This document shows, piece by piece, positions 10,873 through 22,854 of a DNA stretch of 64,000 nt. The position numbers and the translations under genes are program-made. The notes beneath the pieces are model-generated. The model was not told where the DNA came from and did not search any database. It saw nothing but the letters and a program-made list of their open reading frames with translations. The stretch spans positions 1,488,001-1,552,000 of the forward strand of contig JACONQ010000014.1 of the NCBI GenBank assembly GCA_014281115.1. Reading direction: 5' to 3'. The number at the start of each line of letters is the position of its first letter. The first letter of the stretch is position 1. Source of the stretch: Laburnicola sp. R22_1 (lineage: Eukaryota; Ascomycota; Dothideomycetes; Pleosporales; Didymosphaeriaceae).

Positions 10873-11380
10873 GCTGCAGTTGCATGTAGCGAGGAAGAAA
10901 GCTTGAAGATGGGGGAGGGATGTAGAACATGACGCGATGCGCGACGCGACTTCAGTGTTTTAGGCGCCAGCCTCCCACGCGTCATCATGTGAGCCTTTTA
11001 AACAACCCTGACAAAATCTACGATCCCCGTGCTAGAGTACATATGCAATTGGTATGGTGTAGGATACTTTATACAAGGGCGGGAGGAGTTCCGCACCATT
11101 AGGTGAAGAACTTGCTAATTTGGGGTGACAGAATATTTCGGCATTGTTCCAAGGTTTGATTGTGAATGGTACGACTGAGGGAGGAGGCGCAACATCAAAA
11201 ATGAACAACTTCTAAAGGTATCTCAAAAGACTAGCCCGCGACAAATATCAGAGCTACGCCTGTGTAGTGCGCCTGACGAGTTCCCATGTGCAGTCCCGCT
11301 CGCCTTCCTCCTCCCTTTCGGCTCTACCCGTTCAGTTTTATCCAACTCCGTTGTTTTCGGTTCTCCGAGGTCGCTTCGCT
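10873..11380. other. Intergenic region
   Basis: Contains the promoter side of the duplicated-module gene and the 3' side of the small secreted protein gene. No further gene seen. Confidence 0.55.
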
Positions 11381-11604
11381 TTAAGGGGCTGCGCAGCAGA
11401 CGCAGATGATCTGGTTGTTGTTCGTGGGAACTTCGCACCATTTCTACACTCATATCATTAGTGTAAGTTTACGAGTGTTGCCACTGGGAGGTTTACAGGC
11501 TGATCTGCTGGGCAGGACGCCGGGCAGCCGGACAAGCCTGGGACGGGAGTCGCGACGATGTAAGAAGAGAGCGCCATGGCGATGGTGAAGACGATGGCGA
11601 GCAT
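11381..11604 (-). CDS. Small secreted cysteine-rich protein (56 aa, effector-like)
   Basis: Two exons, 11497-11604 and 11381-11443, joined across a 53-bp intron (11444-11496) with a GTAAAC donor, a CTAAT branch-like element and a TAG acceptor. The 56-residue product begins with a signal peptide, MLAIVFTIAMALSSYIVA, followed by a short mature peptide of about 38 residues. That peptide carries six cysteines at 27, 31, 39, 50, 52 and 53, enough for three disulfides. Without splicing the frame ends after 48 codons with only two cysteines, so splicing creates the cysteine pattern and argues the gene is real. The family is not recognised; small cysteine-rich secreted proteins near RIP blocks are often host-interaction effectors or antimicrobials, but function here is inference. 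It lies about 430 bp from a transposon. Confidence 0.65.
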
Positions 11605-11990
11605 TTTGATTGAAGGTATGGGAAGCGAGTGTTTAAAAGGATGTGGAGAAGCTTGAACTGTTAAGATTGAAGTTGTTGGTAAGTGAATGGAGTACTGTTG
11701 ATAAATGTTATATGATTGAAGTGTGCCGCACGCGTACATGCACTTTATACATTGATGAATGATTATTCTCGCGCGATCGTACTGTCCACAATGCTGCGTA
11801 GCCAGGTCCGAAGCGCATCTTCGCCGTTTCGTGTCTCCTTGTTTGGCAGCAGAAGGATCGTGCAAGAATGCAAGAACAACAAGTCCGAAGAGCCGCATTG
11901 TTTGGCCATCTTCCCTGGATGCCGTATTGACAATTCGCCCAAGGCTGTGGCTATAACCACTAGCTTATAACTAGGCTGGCAAATGGGTAT
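11605..11990. other. Upstream region of the small secreted protein gene
   Basis: Probable promoter and 5' leader of the minus-strand secreted-protein gene. ORFs here are short and overlap on both strands; none is supported. Confidence 0.5.
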
Positions 11991-12034
11991 AGGTTGGGTT
12001 GGGGTTGGGGTCTTACGTAAGTAGGGTTAGGTTA
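11991..12034. repeat. Degenerate telomere-like G-rich repeat, left of transposon P
   Basis: Runs of TTGGGG, GGGTT and TAGGGTTAGG followed by the TA target site. Similar sequence resumes on the other side of the transposon at 13834, so the transposon split a pre-existing repeat. Confidence 0.7.
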
Positions 12035-13833
12035 ACGTGTTCGATCACTCATCCGCGCACCCCACCAAAATCGCGACGCGTCTTCCTACAATTGCTCTTC
12101 AACAACGCAATAAAATAGGTAGTAAATAGATTTATTAAGTGCGCGCTATCTAGTAGTACACTAAGTCCTTATATAACCTTGTTCGTGGCACTTGCTGCAG
12201 GTTGGCGGTGCTCGAGGCCTACTTAGCTGCCCCGCCTGCTCTACCTGCTAGAGCACCCTTTCGGCCTCTGCAGCAAGTAATTGACCTTCCTCTACCCGCA
12301 TAGCTCCTCCACGGGCTATATACTGTCGGCGCTGCTGCTCTTTACGCTACCGCCGCTAAATAGCCTGTTAGAGCTTCCTATTCTCCTCTGCAAGGATCGT
12401 TGCTGAATTCATCGCAAGTTGACACCCTTTAACAAGCTGGCGGATAGCCTAGGTAGTAGGGCTCTGCAAAGGTCGACTAAGGCGGTCCTGGATAAATCGA
12501 GCCTGCTGCTCTAGCTGAGCAGTAGTATGCGGCGTCTCTAACGTCCATGCGACCTTAGCGTTGGCCGCTGCCCCTGGCGGAGACGGCGTCCTAACCACTG
12601 TCAGCGACGACAAGACGCGTTCTGGACAGGCTAGGACTAGCCCTGTCGCCCGAAAGCCAGCCTAGATATTCTGCTCTGACAAGACTGTCTCTCTGATGCC
12701 TGGGTATATCTGTAAGAAGTCCTGCTTGTCAATGTGGAAGACGTGTTGTCGCGCAAGCTCGGACACTTGGTGGCCGTACGCAACCTTAAGAGGCGAGAAG
12801 CAGCCAACATCGAGCGGCTGGAGTAGGTGCGACGTATGAGAGGGCATACAGAGCGTAATAATCTTGTTCTCTGCGCAGTACTTATCGAACTTAGCCGTTG
12901 CGTGGCTGCCGTGGCCGTTAAGGATGAGTAGTCGGTAGGCCCCTATTGTACGGGCTTCAGTATGTCGGTGGAAGTGCTTTACCCACTCGAAGCCTAGGTC
13001 GTCCGTAGTCCAGCTGTTGTCGCTAATAGCGATAGTCCAATTAGGTGGTAGGCCTTGATACCAGCTAGCTTGGTGGAGCTTCCCTTGTAGGATCACGAAG
13101 GGTGGGATAGACCAGCTAGACGCGTTGATACACTCAATCGTTGTTACCCACTCGCGATCACCTGGCTGTATAGTCGCCGCACGGCCGACTGTCTCAGAGC
13201 TTGTAACGACTTTTGACGTCGCAGCGATACCCATCAAGAAGCCAGTCTTGTCAAAGTTGTAGATATCTGTATCGAGGATGCCGTATAACTGGCGCGTCTC
13301 CTCTACGAGCTTGAACCACGCGCGGATCGCGATAGGGTCTTCAGATCTTGCGCGCTGTAAGTGGAACTTGCGATTCCACTTAGTCTGGAGCTCTGCCTGG
13401 CGCTTGACAAAGCGCGACACCCACTTCTCGCCGACTGATTGTGGAGGTGGCTCTTGGCCCCGCGCGGCGAGCAGATTGTCTGCCATTCGTCGTACGTTGA
13501 TAATATGGGGCGGAAATCCGCGTCGGTCGAGGTCTAGGATCCACTCTACTAGGGATTGCTCCTCAGTAGGGTGTAGCTTTCGTTTCTAAACGTTGGCGAT
13601 AGCTTGAGGGCGAGCACCTCTGGTACGGTCGCGGATAGTCGTTTCAGGGACATTATATAGTCGCGCAGCCTGGCGGCGACTCTTAACCTGCTTATTCTGA
13701 ATCGCCTGCATTGAGAGACTAAGTCTCCCTTCTTTTTGAGCCTGCTGGACGTGCTAGGGGAGCGGCATTGCGAGAGTTGTGAGAGGACGCGTCGCGATTT
13801 TGGTGGGGTGCGCGGATGAGTGATCGAACACGT
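12035..13833 (-). mobile_element. Fot1/pogo-type DNA transposon (element P), 1.8 kb
   Basis: Bounded by perfect 48-bp terminal inverted repeats at 12035-12082 and 13786-13833, beginning ACGTGTTCGATCACTC, with a TA target duplication at 12033-12034 and 13834-13835. Total 1,799 bp. The inner part of the repeat contains CACCCCACCAAAA, also seen in element F. It carries one degraded transposase on the minus strand. The perfect repeat ends suggest a fairly recent insertion, but stops in the gene mean it cannot mobilise itself. Confidence 0.93.
12146..13768 (-). pseudogene. Fot1/pogo transposase of element P, inactivated by CAG-to-TAG stops
   Basis: DDE_1 superfamily transposase: N-terminal Psq-like helix-turn-helix (RQAARLYNVPETTIRDR), a CENP-B/Tc5-type DNA-binding segment, then the catalytic core with YNFDKTG, LILNGHGSH and SHLLQPLDV, and a C-terminal Cys cluster. 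The longest open stretch is 12662-13486 (274 codons). Reading the full frame meets TAG in the fifth codon from the ATG at 13768, at about 13586, at 12663 and several times near the end. These sit where related proteins expect Gln, so CAG became TAG, the RIP change. The C-terminal knuckle reads CSKC..EQGY....C with the His codon changed CAT to TAT. The first catalytic residue, Asp in FDKTG, remains. Confidence 0.88.
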
Positions 13834-13955
13834 TAGGGTTAGGGTCTTACGTAATCTAACCTAACTCTAACCTAACCCTACTTATATAAGACCCTAACTT
13901 TAACCTAACCTAGATTATATAAGACCTTACCCTAACCTAACCTATAGGGTATATT
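13834..13955. repeat. Telomere-like CTAACC/GGTTAG repeats, right of transposon P
   Basis: Alternating runs of CTAACC and GGGTTAG with interspersed GGGTCTTA and TATATAAGACC spacers, forming short inverted repeats. This is a degenerate relative of the fungal telomere unit TTAGGG, internal to the chromosome here. Confidence 0.7.
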
Positions 13956-14540
13956 AGGAAAAGTTTTGACTAAGTATAAGCACCTAGAGCACCTAAGCAG
14001 CTCCAAGTACGCCTGTGCACGCCTGCGCACCAAATGCGCTTAGAGCGCACTAGTAATACTACTTTTTTCTTAGTGTGTGTATGCGTAAGGTTGTGTAAGG
14101 ATGCGCACCTATGCCGCTAGTGCACCTAGGGCATCTTAGGCACCTAGAGTATATAGGGCATTTATACTATTAAAATAATACTAATTAATTAGCAAATAAA
14201 GCTCTTTAATTAGCTAGAATTTAAAAAAAAAACTTAGTAAGCTACTTAGTAAGCTTTTAAAAAAAGATTTTTTAAAGTATAAAGTTAAAGTCTCTTACTA
14301 AATAGTAACTACTAGTTAATATAATAGTACTAATTACTAGTGTGTTATATAAAACTTCTACCTAACTCTAAATTCTAGATTTTATAGATTTAAAAATAGA
14401 AAAATATAGTTTTATAATTATTTAAAAGAATTAGATTAGGCGAAAATTAGTGGCTTAGTAAAGAATACTATTTTAAAAAGTTTAAACTTTACTAACTTTT
14501 TAACTACTTTATTATTATTATAACTTTTTTAAAAATTTAT

Positions 14541-14790
14541 ATGTGTGGTATTAAATTAACTATTTAGAGGTAGTATAATAAAGGCTTTTATCTTAAATAA
14601 TATAATAAAAAAGTAGAGCCTTCTTAGTAATTAAAAAGAGTGTAAAAAAGTAATTATAAAAAAGCGCATTTAAACTACTAAGCGAGCTTAGCGATCTTAG
14701 CGCGCATAGCTTCTATATATAAAGTTAATTTATAAAAAAGGCCATAGTTAGAACTTTAGAGAAGAAATAAAGGCTTTAGCGTGGCTACAC
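14541..14790 (+). repeat. Dispersed repeat R, copy 1
   Basis: Begins near TGTGTGGTATTAAATTA and includes AATAAAGGCTTTTATCTTAA, then AAAAAGTAGAGCC and TAGTAATTAAAAAGAG. The same ordered words recur at 28.5, 28.6, 32.5, 53.3 and 53.6 kb. Confidence 0.75.
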
Positions 14791-14810
14791 TATAAGCTAT
14801 TTCTTTTTAC

Positions 14811-14915
14811 TATTTTAAGTTATAAACTACTATTTTAAGTTATAAACTACTATTTTAAGCTATAAACTACTATTTTAAGTTATAAACTACTATTTTAAGT
14901 TATAAACTACTATTT
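14811..14915. repeat. 20-bp tandem repeat, about five copies
   Basis: The unit TATTTTAAGTTATAAACTAC repeats with a 20-bp period; one copy has AAGC for AAGT, a single C/T difference. Confidence 0.92.
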
Positions 14916-14929
14916 AGATTATTATAAAT

Positions 14930-15109
14930 TATAAGACTATCGTATGGCTATATGGTCGGTCCTTAGTCACATAACTTCGGCCGAAATAATCTTATGCCTA
15001 GCCTCACCCGTACATCTTTAGGCCCTCGGTCCTTCATAGTAATAAGATATCTCTATTCTAATAGTTAACCCATATCACTATAAATTACTGTGATTGCCAC
15101 TATCTTATA
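14930..15109 (+). repeat. 5' LTR of Copia element
   Basis: 180 bp, matching the right LTR in length; its terminal TG reads TA, a RIP-type change. Confidence 0.88.
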
Positions 15110-15339
15110 GTTATGAGTCTAGTATAACGCTTATTGCGCACCCTCTAAAACTCCTTACTAATTAGTCCTACTACCACATTATCGTTTGCATGGATTAGAG
15201 TAGAGTTTTTATAATAATAATAAAAAAGTTATTATAAAACTACTATTATAGTTACTATAAATTACTATAAAAATACTATAAGACTCTAAATTATAATAAA
15301 AAGCCCACACTAGTAGCTAAACACGCGAAAAGTCATTGC

Positions 15340-18300
15340 AAACGCATTACGATAGCAACACTAAAGGACGAGAAAGTTATACTAAAAGGGATGGATAACT
15401 TTAAACTATAGTATATAGTTTTTAAACATACTACGCGCATACTATATATTCTAAAATATATTAACCTAGAGGCTATAAACCTTATAGTGCTAGAAGACAT
15501 TAAATTTAACCCTAATAAAAACCTTAATATTGCAGTATAGAAAGAGAAATACAAGCGTAAATAAGAATGCGAGAAATTGCTAAGTAAGCTTAAAAGCTAT
15601 ATTATAAGTATAGTAAGAGATAACATACTAATTTCTATGCCTACTAACTACACTATTGTAGAACAAATTAGGTTCCTTTATAAGAACTACTAAAAACTAA
15701 TAGTTATAAAATAAGAAGAAGCAGACTATTAATATAATAAGGTAAAAAAGTACACGCCTAGTTGCTAGTTAATTAAGGACTAAATAAACGACTTTTAAAT
15801 TCATCTTAATAAGGCTATTAAACTAAAGGTTCTAGTTGTCTAGAGTTTCGCTCCCTAGTTCGATTTTCTTAAGGTCTTTTACGCTATTAATTTAGGGTTT
15901 GTAGTAATAATAAATAAGAAAGTTTATAAGACCTATTTAGTATATATTAATATAGAACTTAACCTACTTGCTTTAATAGTCTATACTATACTAGCTATTA
16001 TTAATTACGTAGATGTTGTTGTTACACTAGAATAACTTATTATAGTCTTTACACTACTACTAAGTATATTCAATAAGATATTTATCGCGGCGCTTATTTA
16101 ATACTACTAAACGACGCCGTACCTACACAGCTTAAATAAGGACAATATATAAGACACCGCCTATACCGCGCTTAATAGAGTATAGTCTTCTTACTATATA
16201 GATGCGAGAAATTAGAGCTGTAGCTTAATGCTTTTAAATAATGTAGGAGAACTTTAGAATAATAAGAAGCGCACTAACACTAAGATTGCTAGTAGTTTAT
16301 AAAGAAAGCCTTATCCTTATAGTAAAGGTAACACCTACTTAGGTAACTTATAATGGGGAGCTTGTCTATATATCTGTACCTGGCTATAAGAAACTAGATT
16401 TAAAATTAACCTAGCTTGCGTTAAAGCCATTTAAAAATATAGTAAGGTTACTAGATAGGCTAAGCTGCTTAATAAAATATAAATAAGAGAAAAGGCAAAG
16501 CGAGATTGCGTTATACCTATAGGTTATATAGACGCTAGCGACTAAGCCTCTAATAGAGAATATAAATAGGCACACGTAATAAAATATCTTGTAATAAGTA
16601 ATAAGTAATATCTAACCTTAGTACTCTATTACTCTTAAATTCTTAATTGTGGTTCGGATATATATATCTATAATAAGCCTAACGAGTTTATATAGATTTA
16701 TTCTATAATACTAGATAAAAGAATTAGTTATAGAGAAGACTTAGTAAAAATTGCCACATGGGATAAATGCGATATTAAAATCTAGATATAAGGTAGACCT
16801 ATAAGGACTATACTAAGAAACGTTGCCTTATATCTAGGTTTTATTATCTTACTAGTGTTGCTCTTAAGGCTTAGAGAAAAAAATATTCACTTTAACTTAG
16901 GGCGTAAATGCCTATATATAAAGAATGGCACTAAGAATTCTATCTAGGCAATAGTTAAGCCTATAGGCGGCCACTATGTTCTAGTAAACTAATAGTCTCC
17001 CCTAGCACTACTAGAGGACAATACTAATAGACCTTTCCTAGTGTTTACTAACAAAAGGAGCTATAAGAAACCCTCTATAGCACTACTATCTAATCGCACG
17101 TTATCTAGTCTTTACACACACGTCTTGATGGGCTATGCTAGAGCCAAGTTAATAGAGAAACTAAGTTATAATATTGCTGGCATAGCTTCGCTTATATCTC
17201 CTCCCTCTAGTATATAAGAATACGAATAATATAGAGTTAATAAGGCTTTATAGATTATCTTATAGAAATCTAATAGAGAGTACTAACCTACGCGTGTATT
17301 TAAAGCTATTGCTATTAATATCATTGCACTTAATGCTAAATTTCTTATAGGCAACTAGTATATTTTCTATAGTTACTATCTTGTCTCTAATACGCATATA
17401 GTATATAGTATACCTAATTAATCTATAGATGTTCTGGATAGAGTCTTTAAACTTATAGACAGACATATTAAACGTCGCTATAATGCTAGTCTAGTATTTA
17501 TACTAATAGATAGAGAGAGAGCTTATAGGTTTTAAAATAACCTTAGTATAGTTAAGCACTGCAAATAATAAGGCATTACTATATAGCTCTAGTCCCCTAA
17601 CACTATAGAATAATTAGGCCATATAGAATAGTTAGAAAAGATGCTAATTACTATGTCTTAATCACTTAGGACTACGTCTAATCTTCTACTTTACCTGTAC
17701 GAAGAGATGTATGTCTATGTGACATATCTACTTAATTAGACTCCTATTAAATTATTAAACTAGACTACACTATTTAAGGCTGCATATAGCAAACTGTCCT
17801 CTATCGCTTATCTATATATCTATAGATGTAGAGCATACTACCTTCGCAAGAAGATTCTTCAAATAGATAAGCTTTCCCTAAGGGCGCTTATTAGTTACTT
17901 AGTAGACGTAGACTTACGCAATATCTACTATATATGGGTACTAAAAGCTATATCCCGCGGACACAGAGGCAAGGTTATTTAAATAAGAGATATTACTTTT
18001 AATAAAGAACTATTCTTTAGGTCTACTAATAAAGAGAGTCTACTTGGCATTTAGTTAGATTAAGCCATTAACAATATTAAGGTTAAAGAATTAGAAAGTA
18101 AGTAGGAAGATTCTAATAAGGAAGTATATAAAGACGCTAAGCTGTCTATCCTTCCTACTAAAACCCTACTTGTAGGCAAGAAATTAGGCTAAGCTTATAA
18201 TATATACTATAGTAGAGATGCATACCCTTTACTAGTTTCTATGGTTAATTAGACCTTTGCGCCGCTAACGTTAGTACTAGCTATACTACTAACGCCCTCT

Positions 18301-20160
18301 TAGTTCTCTACGTCCCCTATACCTATATTAATAGGACCTCCTGCACAAAGAAAGCAATATAGGACTAATACCCATCTCTAAACTACTAACGTATTGCCTA
18401 AACGCACACGAAATTCTGCTGCTAACGCTATTTAGACTTATTAGAACACGTTCGCGTCGGCCTTACTACTAGATAAAGTGCTCTAATTAATTGCACTATT
18501 ACGGCGAGTCTATAGAGACTAGCTTTTGCCCCTGCCTTAATTTTAGAATAATGTTCTAAAACTCCCTATATAGTTTAGAGAAGGCTTTATAGCAGCTGCG
18601 AAGAAGGAGCTAAATACTATTGCTAGAAAGGAGACATATACTAAGATTCTGCTCTTAGAGCTTTTTCTAAATACTAAAGTCTTGCCACTTATATAGGTCT
18701 TTATATACAAATTTAATTAAGGCTATCTAGCTAAGTTTAAAGTAAGGATTGTTGTAAGAGGAGACTTATAGACTATTATAGGTAATACCCATACTACTAC
18801 TCTTACTATACGAATATTCCGCGCTCTTATAGTAATTACCGCCTACTTTAATATAAATATACGTTAATACAACGCTGTTAATGCTTTTACTAATGCCAAA
18901 CTCTCCAAACCTATTTATACCTTTTAACTAAAAGGTTTCTATAATGGCGGGCACTACTGGCAACTTTATCGCGCCCTTTATGGCCTTAAGACGTTACCAC
19001 TACTCTGGTACGAAGACTTTACAACTATACTTAAGAGCTTTAGTCTATTACTAGTACTTAATGCACCCTGTCTATAGAGAGACAATTGCATTATCGTCTT
19101 CTTTTATGTGGACAATATTATTACTATAGCTCTTCTAGATTATTTATCCTTCCTTAACGCCTTTAAACGCAAGCTTATTAAATAGTATAAAATTACTAAC
19201 TTGCAAGGCTAAGAGAACTCTACTTTCTATAGTATTACTATACATAGAGACTGCGATAATAGTTATCTTTAGTTATTATAACGTGACTATATCTAGAAAA
19301 TCTACGCTAAATACCTAGTATCTTAAAAGTCGTCCTGGACTAAGGCACCTACTTTACCTCTACCTTTTAAGAAGCTTGTACTATTAATAGAGTCTAAGAA
19401 TAAGGACGCATCTTATTATTACTCCTAGATAGTTAGATCTATTAGCTACGCTGCTAGTACTACACGTCTAGATATTGCCAAAGCTTATTTAAAATTAGCT
19501 AAATTTCTTACTAATCCTGGCCCTAAACACTTATTAGCTGCATATTAGTGCCTCGCATACCTACATTACTTCTAGGACCTAGCACTACACTACTCTATAG
19601 ACTATACTACTTCGCATCTCTATTAAAAAGATACTAAAGAGACTAACTTCTATAGTGCAACTAACGCGCCTTATGCTAATTATAAGGCAACCTATAAGTT
19701 CTTACAAGACTATATCTTCTTTCTATTTGGCAGTCTAATTAACTAGAAAGCAACGCTCTAACGCTGCGTTATTAAGTTAACTACTAAAGCTAAACTTATC
19801 TTATTCTCTATAGGGTACACTAAGTACTACTAGTAGTTTAGGATTTTTAATAATCTCTATCTAGACTTTAAGGAATAACTCTCTATATACTGTAATAATA
19901 AATAGACAATTTGTCTACTAGTTATAGAGTCCTCTTAGCTAAAGACAACTCTTAGCTAAAGACAACTCTTTAATATGTAGATATACACTACTATTAGTTA
20001 TAGAAATAGGCACTATAAGGAACTATTACTCTCGCTTATATTAAAACTAACTCTTAGCCTATAGACGGCCTTACAAAACTTCTACCTAAACAAAAGTATT
20101 AGAAATAGTTAAAGCTCTTATAACTTAAGTCTATTCTAAAGCAGATTATAGGTGAATAAG
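15340..20160 (+). pseudogene. Copia gag-pol remnant
   Basis: Gag-like sequence reads ATLKDEKVILKG followed by MDNFKL(stop)YIVFKHTTR, where the stop replaces a Trp. Pol follows with integrase-like and RT motifs; RNase H-like sequence continues to about 20.1 kb. Dozens of stops, no functional frame. Confidence 0.82.
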
Positions 20161-21288
20161 TAGAGTCTTTAAGCTCTTTTATCTCTGCGACCTTATAGTA
20201 GAATATTGGCGGTTTAGGTAATCTATAAATCTTACCCTATCTCTACGCCTATAGTCTCTAGAATTACTGTGTTTTACTATGTTAATGAGGCCTATAGCTA
20301 TGCGCTTCTCTAGTCTAACGCTCCTCTATTTCTATATATTAATAAGGTATATGGCCACGCGCTCCTCTAGTCTAATATTGCCCCTAAGCACTGCTCTATT
20401 CTAGCACTCTACTTTCTCTATATTTTATAGTAATAAGACCTTGTATGTGTTATATTACGGCTCTAGCGAGAAGAATCTTAACGTCTAACACAGAGCACTA
20501 TCTATTAAGAAGTTAATAATAGCTAATAACTGTCTACACCTAGGTAGATTAGCTACCTATTTTGCGGATTAGTTCCCTTAGTATATACATACCTAAGGCA
20601 TAAGTCTAGGTATTAGTAAGGAGTTTTATCTTCTTGTACTAGCGTAGCTATATAAAGTGGTTCTGCCTACTTATGCTAGAGTTAATTACACTAGAGTTAA
20701 TTAAGATAGCTTATATTAATAATAAACACGAGTAGATCTTAGCACTAGACTAGGACCTATCTTTTTTATTTTAAGACTAGATTCTTCTATAAGATACGCC
20801 CTTACTTACTAGCCTAGCTATATAGAATAGTTACAATTGTTTACGCTAGTAACTAGGCAGCCTGCTTTCTTATAGTAATTTTATATTAAAATAGACCTAA
20901 TCTACTATTATAGGCTATATGCTAAGGACACTTAGACGCCGATCCACACACAGACGGCTTAGGTAATCTATTAGTCTTATCCTATTTTGGCAGTTTAGGT
21001 AACTAATAAATCTCACCCTGTTCTTATACTTATAGTCTACAAAATTACTATGTTTTACACTATTAATAAGGTATATAGCCACGCGCCCCTTTAGTCTAAC
21101 ATCTTTTAGCTCACTTACACTATTATTACAGTGTTTTAGAGTGACTTTTATAGTAAGTAGCCTATATAAAAACCTACTAATAGCTCCTTTTTCTTTTTCT
21201 TACTAAGGTTAGGAGTTGTTTGTTGCCTATCGCTCTATTTTAACCTAGCATCTCTTAGATTACTACTATTAGCAATCTAAAGGGGGTG

Positions 21289-21468
21289 TGTAAGACTATC
21301 GCATGGCTGTATAGTTAGTTCTTAGTTATATAACTTTGGCCGGAATAATATTATGCCTAGCCTTACCCATACACCTTTAGGCCCTCGATCCTCTATAGTA
21401 ATAAGACACCTCTATTCTAATAGTTAACCCATATTACTATAAATTACTGTGATCGCCACTATCTTATA
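21289..21468 (+). repeat. 3' LTR of Copia element
   Basis: 180 bp copy of the left LTR with its TGTAAG start intact. Confidence 0.88.
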
Positions 21469-21473
21469 CAAAT

Positions 21474-22854
21474 AATATAAGTTAATATATTAATAGGTAT
21501 ATTTCTTATAAGTAGTAGAATAAGAGTAATATATACTAGATACACTATTACTCTATTGCTATATTAAGGTTATCCTTAATAAATTTTCTACTATTATCTC
21601 TTTATACCCACGCTCTACTATCTATCTAGGTATTAATATTATTTCTAAAGAAGTATTTGCTATTACTAAAAAGTATGTACTAAAGATTTACACTACTATT
21701 ATTAGAAAGACTATTAAAGTAACTATGCTAGAGTTTTATTCTATTTATTAGATACTTATCTAGTGTAAGGGGCAGGTATACTTAACTATCTATAGGGTAG
21801 TCTTAGTATACTAGTTAGATTAACAGCTTATTTAGTTTGCAAAAAACTATAAGGTTAAATTCTTACTTTAGTAGATATAATTACTTCTTATTAGTAACTA
21901 AATCTAAGAGGAAAGGTAAAAGATAGAAGATAAAGTATTTATTAATAAGCTTTAGTGTAATAAGAGCGTTATATAGATCTATAAGATTCTTCTAGCTATT
22001 ATTACTATTATTGCTATTAAGTTAGCTTATCTAAGTAAGTACGCCGCGTAGCGGCGAGTATAGATAATTAATAATAGTAGTGGTAATAAGCTAAATATAC
22101 TATATACGCTATAAGTAAACCTTATATTAAACTAGAAGCTTATAGATATTAGGAGATATAAGTAAGTTTAAACTATTATTACATTGCTAGATATTTAAGA
22201 TTAGTCTTTAATTAAAATTAGGTGCTATATATAGTAGTATATAATAACCTTCTATCTTAACCTACTTTAATCTCAAACTATAAAAACAGGTTAAAAAAGG
22301 TGTTTAGTAAGCTAACTAATGATTTATATAATAATTTATTAGTACTATATTTTTATATAATAATATTACGTAATATATATAATAACTAGTAAAATACAGA
22401 GTTTTTATTAATTACTAACTAATTACGTAATAAAAATAGTATTTAAATTAAATAATTAAAGACTAGTATTTTCTCTATAAATCTATTTAAAAATTAAAAT
22501 TATAGCTTTACTAGTAAAAAAGTTATAAAGCTTTAAAAAATTACTTATTTAGACTATTTATACATATCTACGTAAGTCTACGCATATTTATATATCTTTA
22601 AGTATTTTTATACTAGTAAATTACTTATGCAAAAATGCCTATAAATGTGTAAGTCTACGCACGTCTACGTATAATTTATATAGTTAAGTAGAAAAACTTT
22701 CCTAATATATCTATTTAATACTATAATAAATAGCTATAATAGTTAATTATTAACTAAAATAAATAGCTATAATAGTTAATTATTAACTAAAATTAAGTCT
22801 TATTTAAATAGGTTAGATTAGAGTAGAGTCTTATATAATCTAGATTAGGTAAGG
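21474..22854. other. RIP-type block, origin not recognised
   Basis: AT-rich, stop-dense, no recognisable protein motif in the frames inspected. A CG palindrome near 22042 (CGCCGC GTA GCGGCG) survives, as CG is not the preferred RIP target. The part from about 22550 resembles 13955-14110 in inverted orientation. Confidence 0.55.

Larger units (their letters stand above)
13956..14929. other. RIP-type block between telomere-like repeat and Copia element
   Basis: The first 200 bp keep some CA/TG (degenerate GCACCTAGGGCA-like words); the rest is strongly AT-rich. It contains a copy of the dispersed repeat and a 20-bp tandem array, listed separately. No gene. Confidence 0.65.
14930..21468 (+). mobile_element. 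Copia-type LTR retrotransposon, RIP-degraded
   Basis: Two 180-bp LTRs (14930-15109 and 21289-21468) enclose 6.2 kb. The right LTR starts TGTAAGACTATCGCATGG and is preceded by a purine tract (CTAAAGGGGG), the polypurine tract. Target duplications are TAAAT (14925-14929) and CAAAT (21469-21473), differing by one C/T. On the plus strand the order is a gag remnant (about 15340-15700), integrase-like sequence (about 17100-17950), then reverse transcriptase (about 18550-19150) with VVRGDLQ, NAFTNAKL, LYRALYGLKT and FFYVDNI (from YVDD). Integrase before RT is the Copia order. Stops throughout come mainly from Trp and Gln codons. LTR differences are mainly C/T and G/A. Confidence 0.9.

Noticed and set aside
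11991..13955. A real chromosome end at the telomere-like repeats
   Set aside because: Unrelated sequence continues for tens of kilobases on both sides and the repeats are degenerate and in mixed orientation.
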